Of a stretch of 64,000 nt of DNA, positions 32,315 to 44,128 are shown in pieces. The notes under the pieces are model-generated. The model saw nothing but the letters and a program-made list of their open reading frames with translations. It was not told the origin of the DNA and searched no databases. The position numbers and the translations under genes were made by a program. Every line of letters starts with the position of its first letter. Position 1 is the first letter of the stretch. Origin of the DNA: Adiantum capillus-veneris (lineage: Eukaryota; Streptophyta; Polypodiopsida; Polypodiales; Pteridaceae); the NCBI GenBank assembly GCA_014529385.2, contig CM043944.1:58828268-58892267 (forward strand), given 5' to 3'.

Positions 32315-32318
<4 letters not shown>
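31783..32318 (+). repeat. Block B, third copy
   Basis: Begins TTCTCATTCTTCTGTAACACAATC, includes one minisatellite core (CAGTTGTGTCCACTTGGTC) and the fossil LINE tail (about 32010-32105), and ends ACATTTGACCATTAACACGTCC. It is followed by a CT tract rather than a LINE. Confidence 0.8.
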
Positions 32319-32374
<56 letters not shown>

Positions 32375-32569
32375 CCCCCCCCCCCCCCCCCCCCCACTCG
32401 TCCATCTCGTTCTCCCTCTCCTATGAGCATCTTATTGAGTTTATCTAGTATTACTTCACATATAATCAATGGACTCAGCTCCATTTTTCCATAACACCTT
32501 TGACAAATCATAAATTGGAATATTTTGTAGGATAGTTACAACACGAAGACATATTATTGACCATCTTAA

Positions 32570-32636
<67 letters not shown>
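32319..32636. repeat. CT tract with C-run, block C third copy, CT tract
   Basis: (CT)n at about 32319-32371 passes into about 24 C (32372-32395), then block C (about 32400-32570) and another CT tract (32572-32636). This marks the end of the LINE/CT mosaic; downstream sequence is unrelated. Confidence 0.85.
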
Positions 32637-32640
<4 letters not shown>

Positions 32641-32829
32641 TAGCACAAATTGTATATCCACTCGTGTAGGATGCATTACATAGTTTGCAAAGGTTGGCTC
32701 TAGACTAACCAAAGTCCCAAGTTTTGACCCTACCAGTAGGTCTTGGAACCTTCAACACATCAACAAAAGTGTAGAAGATTCAGTAGGTTTGAGTTTGAAC
32801 CACAAGGAATCTCAAGCACAAATCTCATA

Positions 32830-33250
32830 AGATGTTTTTAAACACCACCCATGAAAGATTTTATCAATGGCTTGCATGAACCTACTTACCACCATAACAT
32901 GACCAAAATCTCCCACAGAATCTATTTTCTTTGTAAGCAAGGCGTATTTAGTTCCTAAGTTCCTATGCAAGACAAAGCACATAAAAAATGTGTACTTCAC
33001 TAAGTTCCAAATTAACAAAACTCCAAAGCAAAGTCAAAATTCCACCAAAGGTTGTTTCTAAACACCACCCGTATATGAAATATTTTATCAATGATTTGCA
33101 TCAAGCTCCTTATTATAGCATGAGCAAAAAACTCCCACATAGAGTATATGCACTTGTTAGCAAGGTTTATTTTGGTTCCTTGATAAGACAAAATGGAAAA
33201 ATAATTCATACTTCACTAAGTCCCAAATTAACAAAATTCCCAAGCAAACG
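32830..33250. repeat. Diverged tandem duplication, period about 219 bp
   Basis: AAACACCACCC followed by ATTTTATCAATGGCTTGCAT starts near 32841 and again near 33060. The two units share AACTCCCACA, TTAGCAAGG-type words and the ending TTCACTAAGT(C)CCAAATTAACAAAA. The sequence between 32640 and 32830 has no recognisable content. Confidence 0.65.
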
Positions 33251-33329
33251 GGATCCATTTTGATTTGGAATTCCCAAAATGTCTCTAAAGTCTCAAACTC
33301 TTTAATAAGGTGTTTCTTTGGATTCTTGA

Positions 33330-34561
33330 ATTTTGTCTTCAATGTGGAGGGTTGAGATCATTTGTATAAGAATTATGTCATAGACGTCCTCATTACAAAA
33401 TTGAGTAGGCATAGACGTATTTACACATACATCTATTGTCGCTAAAATTTGAGTGCACTCAAATGGCTCAAACAAATGCTCTGGAAAGGGTTCAGGTACA
33501 TAAGCTTCATCCGTGCAATCCCTTTCTAAGATACATTCTTCTCTTTTTAAACTCTAATTTTTTGAAGCTCCGCACATCCAATTAGGAGTGTCTTTGATCA
33601 ACCAAGATGGAAGCTTAGTTTCAGCTAAAGAGACTAAATCGAATTCTTGTCTAGGTGTTTTCATGACATCTCTATAAGTGTGATCCTTTAGAGTAACCCT
33701 GGTTATTGATCCCACTTGCTTCAAGTATAGATAATTGTTCCCCCAATCTTCAATGAGTTGTACTTGTCGCATGAAGTTCTTCCCAATATATTTTGGTAAT
33801 TGAGTTTCTTTCCAAAGTCTACTATGGCAAAAGTGTGTTGATATTCAATCCCATAGGAATTAGCTATCACTTTTTCAAGAAATCCTAATGGTCTTTCAAT
33901 GTGTTCATCACCCAATTGCAATTTCATTTGAGTTTGTCTAATGACTGGTTGTCCCCAAGATTCCCATACTGCTTTCATGCCTATGGCTATGCCTACCTCA
34001 CTATTTAGTATTGCCATGGTTTCTATGTCATTATATTTCAATGGAAGAGTTGTGTTTCCTTCTGCCCCTTCATAGTATTCTCTAGCTTTGTTCATTGGAA
34101 CAGATAAAATCTCTTTGTTGTCCATTTCGTGTTTCAAATTTTCCAATTTTTTTGCAATTAGCCCCGTTATTCCCACCTTCTCTAGAGTTTTCTGTAGATC
34201 ATTCCATAGATATGGCTTGATTTTCAATAGTTCTCCCAAAGTAAGAGTGCATTGGATAGGTATAGACATGATTGAATGGATTATGTCTACTTCTAAGGTC
34301 TGTTCCGCTCTTTTTTACTTGAGTGGTTCTACACACTATGGATTCATCTTCGTTATCTCTCAAGTAAGAGGGTAGTGTTTTCAAGGTCAATGGTTTAGAC
34401 ATCCTTGAAGCTTTAGATCCGCAATCCCCATACAAGGATTGTACATAAATTTCCATATTAGGAGGTAGATTGTCTAACCATACTTCCTCTATAGGAGCTG
34501 ACTTCAGAGTTAGGATCCCATCATTGATCTCTCTAACTTTTCCCACAAGTTTCTTGGCCAA
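33330..34561 (-). pseudogene. Retroelement protease and downstream region, minus strand, decayed
   Basis: Read on the minus strand, frames from 34561 to about 33330 form the C-terminal part of a Ty3-type gag-protease. The segment AILNSEVGIAIGMKAVWESWG aligns with the retropepsin active-site region (usually a D-S/T-G triad, here N-S-E). It is followed by LGDEHIERPLGFLEKV and the flap/end motif QNILGRTSC (compare I-L-G-R-P). A frameshift separates the 34561-34199 and 34269-33721 pieces. No reverse transcriptase follows: coding similarity fades near 33330, so the element is truncated or was gag-pro only. Confidence 0.55.
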
Positions 34562-34973
34562 TATTCTTCTATGAATAGAATTCCGTCTAAGGCATCTTCG
34601 TTGTCCGGCACTATAAGTTCTGGCTCTTTTGTTTCAAGGTAGGTTCTACCACCACTTCAGATTTTTCTTTATTGGCTCTTACCACAAGCTCCTTAGGTTT
34701 TGCCATATTTTCAAGCTTGGGTTTTTGTTTTTCCATCATCTCTTGCGTGATTCTTACCAAATTTTGATAAGCTTTAAGCTTCAAGCTTAGCTGCTTCCAT
34801 GTGTGGAGAAGGATAGTTTTTCCATTTGTTTTCCATGTTTTGGCCTGCTTTAAGTCCCGCTTGGTAGGCTTCCAAGGCTGCATTAATAGGCTCAAAAATT
34901 TTGTCAATCAAAATTGATCCTCCAGATTTCACGGTGACTCTTTGATTTTGCTTCCAGTTTCTTTCACCTTTTC

Positions 34974-37425
34974 TTAGAATAGCTTCTTTGCTTTCTCCTT
35001 GATTTCAGCCCTTTGTTTCTGTTTTCTTATCTCATACATTTTGTTTCTGCTTCTTTTGGTCTTTTGAGAGGAAATTTTTGTATTTTCTGAATCATCAGAG
35101 GAGTTATGTTTCTTTTTCTTAGGCTGGGTTCTGGTGATTACCTTGATTGGAACAATCGGTTCACTCTCACATAAGCTACTAGGTATCACTTCATTCACTA
35201 CTGTTTTACCCTTGTTTAAAGGAATTTTTGGACAATCTTTCGTGAAGTGTCCTTCCTTTTTGAAAAATTGTATGCAATAAGCTTCAGCTAGCTTGAGGTT
35301 CTTGTGAGGCTCTGGGAATTCATTTTTCCAATGATCATCTCCACCACAATTATGACAGTTTCCAGTTCTTGGCTTAATCATGGGTCTTACCATAGGAGGC
35401 CTGACACCTTGATTAGCCACATAGTACACTGGTGCAAGCTCTGGTGTAGCATAAGTCACAGGTTCTTCCATTGGTGGTGGATGTGAATATACCAATATCC
35501 TTCTACCATTACTGTAGATGGACTAGGCTCAGCATAGGGTGTAACAAGCACTAGTGCTTGTTCATCTATGACTCCCTCTGGATGCATGTACTTTATAGGC
35601 ACTACATTATGTCCCGGATATGGAGGTTGTTGGCCCAATACAGATTGAGGTCTTTCCATACCCATTGGTGGTCTTTGAGCTGGGGTCATGTTAGGCTGAT
35701 ATTTGTACATGGGTTGTCCTTGTGGCCTCATAGGCACGTATTGAACATTCCCATCATACTTTGGTCGGTAATAGCACTCATTGGTCTCATGGTTGGTCCA
35801 TTTACCTTCTGTGGCCTAAATTGTTGTCCCTGGTGAGGTATACCTTGTCTTGGTCCTCTCATAGGTGCTTTTTGCATGTTATTCATCATGTCATTCATAC
35901 TTTTGAGCATGTCTTCTATGGCTGAAAGTGGTGCTGCAGCAGCTTTCCCACTTGTGCTAGTTTAGTGGATGCTATTTTCTCACTTTGGTTATCCTTAGGG
36001 ACATCTTCTTCGTTGAAAATATCACAATTGTCTCCTAAATCAATAGCATCTGACACACACTCTTCTAGGGTTGTATGCTTCTTGCTATACAGCATAGCAT
36101 GAAGTTCTTTTTTTAGCAGTCCCTCTAGAAACAATGATACTATTCGTTCTTCTGCATGTATCTCTAGTATTGTTTCATTCGAGTTGCACAATCCCTAACA
36201 GACTCACCTTGTTTCTATTTAAAACTATAGATTTGAGCTGTTGTATTGTATTTGATCCCCATTTTGGAACAAGAAGGTACAAATCCTTGAGCTAAGGTAT
36301 TCAAGTCCATGATTGACCTTGGTGGAATGTTTTGGAACCATGTTAATCCTTTTCATTCTAATGTCATTCCAAACCCCTCGAATTGAGTATGGAAATTGAA
36401 TATGCATTATGCTCTTAGAACTTGCTTAAAGCTTGCTAAGTGGTCATAGGGATCCCCAGATCCACTATATTTTCTGACCCATTTCTGAAAATCAGCTAGT
36501 CTGACACTTCGATTTGGTTTAACTCCTGATCTCCTAGTAGTTGCTCCCGTTCCGAGTCCTTCAAACCAATCTGTTGGAAATAGTGACTCATGTATCTCTG
36601 GGCTGGATTTAGTGTCACCGGGTTTTCTTCGCAATGAGGTGGTTTTTGGTTTCTTAACATTACTCTCAAAAGATCTCTCACGGTGTTATTCTCTTGGAAT
36701 AGTTTCTGGTCCTTGGCCCAATATCCAATCCCTTATGGAGTATCCTTGGTATTTGGTTTGTTTCACCTCCTCAGGAGTCATCATAACAAAGTTGTTTTTA
36801 TAACAATCCCTAAACAGTTAGGTTGGTAGATCTCATAAACCATTAGTACACAAAAGATCCTTTACGTTTTTATCCTCCCAACAATAGACTCCGATTCTAG
36901 GATTATCTGTACTAAACCGTTTCAAAGGCTTCAAATCAACTTGATCGTAACCCTCGAATTCTAAAGTTGGTGATCCTTTTTTTGCTGCACATCTAGAATT
37001 ATGTTGTTTAATTCTAGCCTCCATTTGTCTATCAAGTCAGGGTTTTCAACTTGTAAATACTGAGTTTCGTTTCTATCCATGTATATTTTTCCTGGTTTGT
37101 TTGCCCTGATCTCCTCTTGGAACTCAATACCATGGTCATCAATGCGAATAGCATACTCTTCGTTGGGGTCCAGGTAAACCTGAGCTCCATGGCAATTAGT
37201 CTTATAAAATGAGAGTATATGCTTGTAGCGCACTGTCATTCTGATTTCTGAGTGAGTCGAATAGGAAGGCATTTCAGATGTTGAATCTGAAAAAGTTTCT
37301 GAGACTTCTTCAAGGATAATGTGCAAGGGATTTCCTTGATTCACGCTCTCTTCGGTGGATACTCTACTGGAGGTTTCTCCAAATATGACTTGGTTTCCTA
37401 GTATACAACAAGATCTAAGGTTCAT
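34974..37425 (-). pseudogene. Retroelement gag, minus strand, decayed
   Basis: Successive minus-strand frames: an N-terminal region (37425-36961); a gag core with WVRKYSGSGDPYDHLASFKQ (near 36440-36480); then ERIVSLFLEGLLKKELHAM and a helical linker (36191-35916); a Pro/Gln/Met-rich stretch (35910-35456); and two CCHC-type knuckles (35495-34974). Each knuckle has lost one Cys: CHNCGGDDHWKNEF ends in Phe, and CIQFFKKEGHFTKDC has Phe at its second Cys. The gag core and the knuckle pair are those of plant Ty3 elements of the Tat/Athila type. Several frame changes show it is dead. Confidence 0.6.
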
Positions 37426-37429
37426 ATAG

Positions 37430-39367
37430 GCTTGTGAAGCCTTGGATAGAGTACTTACTGTCAGATTGACTAGTTATCAATTTTTTCCACTTCACTTAAT
37501 TGCAACTTCTGTCAAGCTGTCAATTCCTTGTCTGTAACCTGATTCATGTACAAATTTTGATCAAGTTAGATATTCTTTCACAAAGACTGTGTAGTTTTTG
37601 CTAACTATTGTGATTGGTCTATGTGGATCACTTCAAATTTCGAGCTATGTGAGTCAGCAGTTGAGACTTTCAGACCCTAATTTTGTAAAAAAGTCAAAAG
37701 ACTAATCTGCAACCTAAAAACTGAGTGAACATGTACCAATTTGGATCCGATTGAACCAAAAATTTCCCGGTGGCCTTGTATTATGTTGGTCTAACACTGT
37801 ACAAGTTCAAAAGTCAAAATTGGTATCCATATATAGCAGTACTAAATAATTGTGATTTATTTACTTTTCTTACTTTTTTACTTTTTGGCTCGATTTGCCA
37901 AGTGTACAACCTGTTAAGGTCCTTGGACAAGTTTCACTAACTTTTGACAAAATTTGTTCAAGTTTATCAATTGTTTCGTGTCCGTAGACTCTGATCCCAA
38001 GAATCTTGCTTAAGTCTCACTTTTGTGATCCAAATTTCACCAAAATTGATTTGTGTGGTCTACTTAATATTCTTGACCTGGTGGCATACTCAAATGTGCA
38101 AAATTATCAATTTTTATAGCAGACGTAAATAATCGCGATTATTTACTCTAGCTAATTTTTTGTAAGTTTTTGTCCCAATCTTGACATAGATCTATTAAGT
38201 ATCTCAACTTAAGCACCCTAGCCAAGTTTGATCAAGTTTGGACAATTTTTGTTCAAATGGTCATCAGTATTTTGTCTGCAGACTTACTTTGTAAATTTGG
38301 TCACAATTTTCAATCCAATCTTACCAAATTTGGTTTGTGGGCTTATTATACCATGGTAAAGTATGCTAACTTGGTCAAAAAAGTTGAAAAATGGGATAGA
38401 TGTAAATAATCGTGATTATTTACTTATGGGTGGAAAAGTTTTGCATCTTTTTGATCAACTGAGCATATACACATGTCTATCACATCAATATAAGTCAATG
38501 AATCAAGTTTCATTGAGTTTGAACCAAAAAAATTCCAATTTACACTCAAGTTCTCGAAAGTCAGTACAAACTTTAGTTTTTACCTAGTTTTTTTTCAGTT
38601 TGGTGATCCAAATTCTATGGTCCTTTACAAAAGTTGTTTGTACACATACAATGAATCATTGGTATCAACCTTGTTTAGTTTTGATCTAAAAGTAAATAAT
38701 CACGATTATTTACTTTAGGCCCAAAATGAACACTTTTTTTCACTTTTTCAATAGACAGTCTTTTCATGAGCTATTTTAAGCCTATGAATCAAGTCAAAAC
38801 TTAATTTGTCCTAAAATGTCAAGAAAAAGTAAATAATCTGAGTTTTTGAAAACTCTTGAATTTTTTACTTCAATGTGTTCTTGAGCTTACGCACTGGTTC
38901 ATACAACTTTTAAGCATACTCTCGAGTCGGATTGAGTGGTTTGGAGTCTTTTCGTGCTATTTCTAGCCATAGACCTAAAATTCTGCAACTTCAAATAACA
39001 ACTCACAATTGATTCTTTTGGAGAGAGTAATGTTCTGAAATCCACTTCGGATCCTACTTACCCTACCCCTAGGTTCTAATGCAATGGGGTTGTGGAAAGT
39101 GTCCACAAACACTCGTTTTCTTGTTTTTTTATGGTTTCGTGAGCATTGATCTTAAGACTTGTATTATCTATTAATAATTCTCAAAATCCTACAATCCTAA
39201 AGGCGTCAACAAGTATGATTACTTCCAAGCTACCTCTACACAGCAAAAGACGACAATCTTAAGCTATGTGGTTCTAAAAGAAAGTTTTGACTACAGGAGA
39301 TCCTAGAGGAAGCTAAAGGATAACTTCACAAGGCGCTTGTGTTTTTCCCTAGTTTAGGTCTCTTCGA
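37430..39367 (-). other. Long untranslated leader of the minus-strand retroelement, with a repeated palindrome
   Basis: Between gag and the primer binding site lie about 1.9 kb without coding frames. A 22-base palindrome, perfect at 38125-38146 (GTAAATAATCGCGATTATTT plus AC), recurs with one central mismatch at 38402-38423 and 38692-38713, and imperfectly at about 37842-37864. The copies are spaced 276-290 bases apart, each embedded in a similar sequence with CAAGTTTGATCAAG-type words. Another weak copy (AATCGCAATTATTCAC) sits in the LTR at about 39708. Confidence 0.7.
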
Positions 39368-39385
39368 TCCCTGGCAGCGGCGCCA
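39368..39385 (-). promoter_or_regulatory. Primer binding site (tRNA-Asp-like) of the minus-strand retroelement
   Basis: On the minus strand the sequence TGGCGCCGCTGCCAGGGA matches, with small changes, the primer site used by Athila-type elements. Two bases upstream is the presumed LTR end, CCGTCCTACA (plus strand TGTAGGACGG at 39388). This fixes the orientation of the whole 33.3-39.4 kb element. Confidence 0.7.
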
Positions 39386-39387
39386 AA

Positions 39388-40280
39388 TGTAGGACGGGTG
39401 TTTAACTTCACTCATATCTTATTGCAGACATAGAGAGAACCATGAATAAATTGTCAATCCATGGGACGAAGCTGACTCCACTAGTGCCTAGAGGCTACAA
39501 GAGGCTATCAATCTCTTGGAAAACAACAAACAAACTCGCATCTAACTCAAGCTACACTCAAATGATTGAAATCACCACAAGCTAATTGCTCATCAACAAA
39601 CAAATCACATCCGTTACATCCAAACATAATGAAACTTCTAGGACATGTTTGTAAGACCTAAGCACACATGATTATAGTCTCAAAACCCACTTTAAGTCAA
39701 GTGCAAAAATCGCAATTATTCACAGCAGTGGATTTTTTACCTAGTCTTTTTCGACCCAGAATGCATTGAAATGCTTAGCAATGATGCCCCAATACCCTGC
39801 CTATACTTAGTTTTCAATTTGGAATCTTAAATTCCTACTTATGATGAGATTAGGCCGCAGGTCGCTCGACGACGCCAAAAGCTACGGATTACCATAAAAT
39901 GCTTACATCAATGCGTAGAGCTCTTACCTGTGGTTGCAATGCAACAGATGCAACTGCAATGTGACAATCGGGGAGGGAGTAGGAAGCGCGAGAAGGAGAG
40001 AAGTGAGCACCGTTAGCTCATGTTCTGTTTCATTATCAAAAAACTTAAAAATAACTTACAAAAATTGGCTTTTATACCTTAGCCAAGGTTTTTGGTGGTC
40101 AAAACTAATAATTTGGGAGCTCTAACTAAAGATGGGTAAAAACAGGTTGATACAATCTGAAAGCTTGTAGCCCCGTCTCATCAATTACAAAGTTTATCTG
40201 TAAAATAGGAGTTACAATATTCCCGATTTATCAAAATAGTAAGTGTTTTTACAATGAGAGCTCCAAAAAATGGTATCCAA
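39388..40280 (-). mobile_element. 5' LTR region of the minus-strand retroelement (outer edge not resolved)
   Basis: The inner LTR edge is fixed at 39388 by the adjacent primer site. The outer edge and target duplication could not be found, and no matching 3' LTR occurs within the window at lower coordinates. The end given is only the point where gag-like frames of another element begin. The part inspected has no coding potential. Confidence 0.4.
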
Positions 40281-40281
40281 G

Positions 40282-41700
40282 TTAGCTTGCTGCTAACAAT
40301 GCTTCACCAAAGGAAGAGAGAAACTCGTTCTCTATCGCATCAGCCTCGTCTTGTTCCATAAGCATGACTACTCTATCCCTCCTTGCAAAACTCTGCACCT
40401 GCTGCACCACCATGGCACATTCCATCGCCACTTTCATCAACATGGCCATTAGCATGGTACCACACATCAATTTTACCTGCTCATCACCAGTAGGTCTAGA
40501 CCGTTCCACTTGGTCTTCAATAGGCACCTCGGCTTACACTTCATGCTGCTCCTCGTATACATTCACTGCTTCTCTACTCACATGCAAGAGATCAAACTCC
40601 ATCATACCTCGATTGAGACGACTTGGTTTCCCAACCCGTGTCCGCATCCATAGAGCTACTATCACTCAACTCAATCTCCTCCTCTGCTTCGAGCTCAAAA
40701 ATATCCTCTAGCTTCATTGCTTCGACCTCATCTACAAACCACACTCTTTGACCTTTACCATACTTCAATGGAGCTTTTACAGCCGCACTTGAACTTGGCA
40801 ACACCTCCTTTGCCCATTTTGGAACCACTTGCACTTCCTCCACAATTGGAGCCGCTCTAGCCGGTATCCTTGGCATAGGAACCACCCTGTCTCTTTGCAA
40901 CCATAGAACCCTAGGTACTTCTTGCACTTGCACTTCTCTTTGCACCACTCGTAGCTTGACTACCACTGCATCACACTGCCTTGACATCACCGCACTTGGC
41001 AAGCCTCTTCTCGCTTCGCACTTCTTCATAATCTTCTTGGTTTTCCCTTTTTCTAGAGCTACCTCTTCCTCACATGACAGCGGGCTATCTAACTCCACTT
41101 TATCACACGCACTTATTCATGCAGACAGTCCATGAATTTACTCAACTTTAAAAAATTGGCATTTTTTGCAACAGTTACCTTGATCAATTTCCCTCATAGG
41201 GCTTCAAACTCCCACTCAAATTCTTGAAAATCACCTTCTAAGCTTTGCTTCAAACCATCCAGCTTTTTCTTTACTTCGTCCAGCTACGCATCCACTACAT
41301 ATCTTCTTCAAAAAGCCACCTCTGGGGCTTCACAATCTACCTTTTCTTCTTTATGCAAGCCATCAAACCATAGCCTCGCTTTACCATGAACCAGGAGCGG
41401 GAACACCTATACCGCACCGTCTTCTCTTGATAAACCGCTTTCCAACACGAACAATCCATAGTCTTGAAGCGAGGTTTTTGCATCTTTGACCCCAGTGAAA
41501 ATGGGAAATCCGGACCACGCCATCTCTAATAGCACTTCCTCTTCAAAATTTGCACCTTTGGCATCACCAAAATCACCACTTCAACATCAACTGGGAGCAT
41601 TAGACCGCTCCTCTGTGGGGGCACCAAAAGATGGAGAGGGGGTATGGGAGAACACACCCGGCACAAAAAAGGCTGTCTCTCTATAGCCTAGGGCATACAC
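40282..41700 (-). pseudogene. Decayed gag-like region of another retroelement, minus strand
   Basis: A minus-strand reading from about 41560 gives AWSGFPIFTGVKDAKTSLQD, then YGLFVLESGLSREDGAV, and (after a stop) FPLLVHGKARLWFDGLHKEE. These are the A-x-x-W and F-G-x-G-like landmarks of a capsid domain. It then gives a charged helix (LDEVKKKLDGLKQSLEGDFQ), and two open pieces follow: 41098-40592 (168 codons, acidic C-terminus) and 40527-40282 (Met-rich helix). Several stops interrupt it. No knuckle, protease or polymerase is visible. The retroelement origin is an inference from the capsid-like words; a decayed host gene is the alternative. Confidence 0.4.
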
Positions 41701-42504
41701 AGCACCCCAATCCACTAGAGTTCACCTTAAAAACTCACGACACATGCAAGCAAGCCACCGCCTGCACACACACCGATGTGTAAACATGCACACAAAAGCT
41801 AACCAAGCATTTCATCGCTCGTTTGAGCCACACACCACACTCTCACTTCCATTCCACACACAAAGAAGGTGCCCGGGGGGCACACACATTTGCACCGGCA
41901 CCGCACACACAAACAGAAGAAGTAGAGAAGGAGGGGTAGGGGAAACGACACGAGAGAAACACAACGGAGGCTCACTACTCAAGCACTATTTACAACTCAT
42001 TTACATCAAACGGTGCACCCACATGGTCTCCGGGAAAGAAGACATGCATTTGGGGCTTTGCAAGCGCACACCTCTACACAAAAAAACCAACCCAAGAACT
42101 CACACACACTCTATTTTGGCTCTTTGTAGGCTCACTGGCTCAAGACCTTGGCAAGAAGCCTACTGTGGCAAAAAGCATAAAAAATGGTTCAAAAATGACT
42201 TATATAGGGGTGCCCCTTTCAATTTGGTCATCTGGGCTTTGATTGATCCACCTGGCACACTTTTTTGGTAACTTTTAGAGGAGGTAGCCACCTTTGGCTT
42301 CATTTGCTCTCTAACTCTCTTCTTTTGTACTTGAGGGGCGTGCACTAGCGACAGCCCCTTGGCATTTTCTTTATATTTTGTTTATTTTGCCTTCATTTTT
42401 ACCCTTTAGGAAGCCTAGCCTTGCACTGCTTCTTTAATCTCCTCTTTTGACCCTCTTTGCTTGATCCACCCTCCACCAGCCTTCTCTCTCTTTCTCTCTC
42501 CTCA
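41701..42504. other. Interval without recognisable genes
   Basis: Contains CA-rich low-complexity stretches (about 41730-41920 and 42090-42110) and weak open frames with skewed composition. It may be the leader or LTR of the decayed gag element. It ends in a CT-rich stretch in which the chromovirus target site TCCTC (42505-42509) lies. Confidence 0.5.
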
Positions 42505-42509
42505 TCCTC

Positions 42510-44115
42510 TGTCATAATAATCAATATCTAATTCTCCTAAATGATTTTCTCATATTAAACTGATCATTTAATGTGGGGAGGTACAATGGGAGAAAAAGCT
42601 AGAATATTGGTTAAGCTAGCAGACCGGCCATAGTAGGGATCCAAAGGAGGGAAAATAGGGATCCAAAGGGGGGGCCATCTGCAAAAGAGCAATGTGCAAC
42701 AATGGGCTAAAAAGACCCTAAGGTTCAGCCCATTAAGCCTTCCAAAATGCTAAGGTTCCAAAATGCTAAGGTTCCAAAATTCAAAGGTTGTGTCCAAAGG
42801 TCAACCCTAGGGAAAATTGGATGCTTTGTGTGTGCCCTAAAAGTCTTTGCACATCCCTACATGGGAGGGGGCGAGCCCTAAAGGTAGGGGATGAGAGAGA
42901 AAGCCACACACACACACACACGCTCCCTTTACAAAAAGGGAATGAGGGACACATGTCAGCTCCCTAGGCCAGATGCCCACAAGGTGTGCCCAATTCCTAT
43001 TGGAAGACCTTTGAAGTGGACCAATGAGAATTAAGCTAGATTAAATGTAATTTAATTAATTTAAAAACATTTAATAAAAGAAACCAATGAGAATTAAGTC
43101 TCCTAGAAGGCTATTGGGCAGTCTCCCAAAGGGTCCAATGAGCATTCAGAAGCCCCATGGCTTGCCTGATTCCTATTGGCCAGGAGGCAAAGGGGTCCAA
43201 TGAGAGTTTAGTTTAATTATTTAATTACCTAAAGCTCTCACAAAAGGGGAAAGGGGGACACATGTCAGAAGGCTATCACTTATGCTGCTTAATACCTATT
43301 AGCTTGACTTGGGGAGGTCCAATGAGGCAAAAGCCAGACCAAATTAGCAGCTAGGGCTCGCCCAAGAGAGAGAGGGGGCTGATTTTTGCTTGGCATTGAC
43401 ACACACACACTCACACTTGACCATGTGTGAAGAAAGAATACTCTATCTCCTCCCAAGCTTTAATGGAGAGCTCATCACCTACTCCAAGCTTGTGAGATAG
43501 AAGCCTACATCAACACTCTCTTGGCATGTGGATGCAAATCCAACCAAGAGCCAAGCTTCAATGCATGCTCATCTTCTCTACCAAACTAATTACTAAGCTA
43601 AGCTATGCTAATATGAGTGATTATGTGAGGAGATGTACATCTTTCTCGTAAGATACTCCTTCTTCCTCTCAATCTACTCTCATACCCTGCTAGCTCTCAC
43701 CATCTTCGAAGGTGTGTGAGGTCTTGGGTCTGAGAACGGGGATAATTCAAGCTGTGTTTGATTAAGTGTTTTGCTTGGTGCATGAAGCTTCCATCTTCAT
43801 TGCACTAGCTAGTCTTGAAGGAACACCAAGAATTGTATTGTACAATGTCTCTCTTGATGGGAGAAACCATAATACAAAGCCTTTTGGAGGGGGGACCGGC
43901 TCCATGCAAATCCGGTCCTCAACTGTTGTCAATAGCTTAATTTCTCTCTCTTTTGAAAGTATTGTCGATGCTATCTAACTAGGTGTTATGCTTTTTGTTG
44001 CTCTCTCCACCCAAGCACTCTTGTAATTCTCGTTAGGAATCTATTCTAATGAAATGCCCACTATGTTCATGCTAATTTCCGCTACACATAAGTTATTAGG
44101 CCATTAAATGTTACA
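42510..44115 (+). repeat. 5' LTR of the chromovirus (1606 bp)
   Basis: Begins TGTCATAATAATCAATATC and ends AAATGTTACA. It contains an extra tandem copy of GCTAAGGTTCCAAAATTC-type sequence near 42750-42790 compared with the 3' LTR. It carries a 70-codon open frame (43766-43978) also present in the 3' LTR; this is not a known protein. Confidence 0.93.
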
Positions 44116-44116
44116 T

Positions 44117-44128
44117 TGGTATCAGAGC
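44117..44128 (+). promoter_or_regulatory. Primer binding site, initiator tRNA-Met type
   Basis: TGGTATCAGAGC, one base after the LTR end, is the standard plant initiator-Met primer site for reverse transcription. Confidence 0.93.

Noticed and set aside
41744-42271. 175-codon open frame rich in His, Thr and Arg
   Set aside because: It is a low-complexity CA-rich stretch with no domain, no homologue in the window and no splice context; treated as non-coding.
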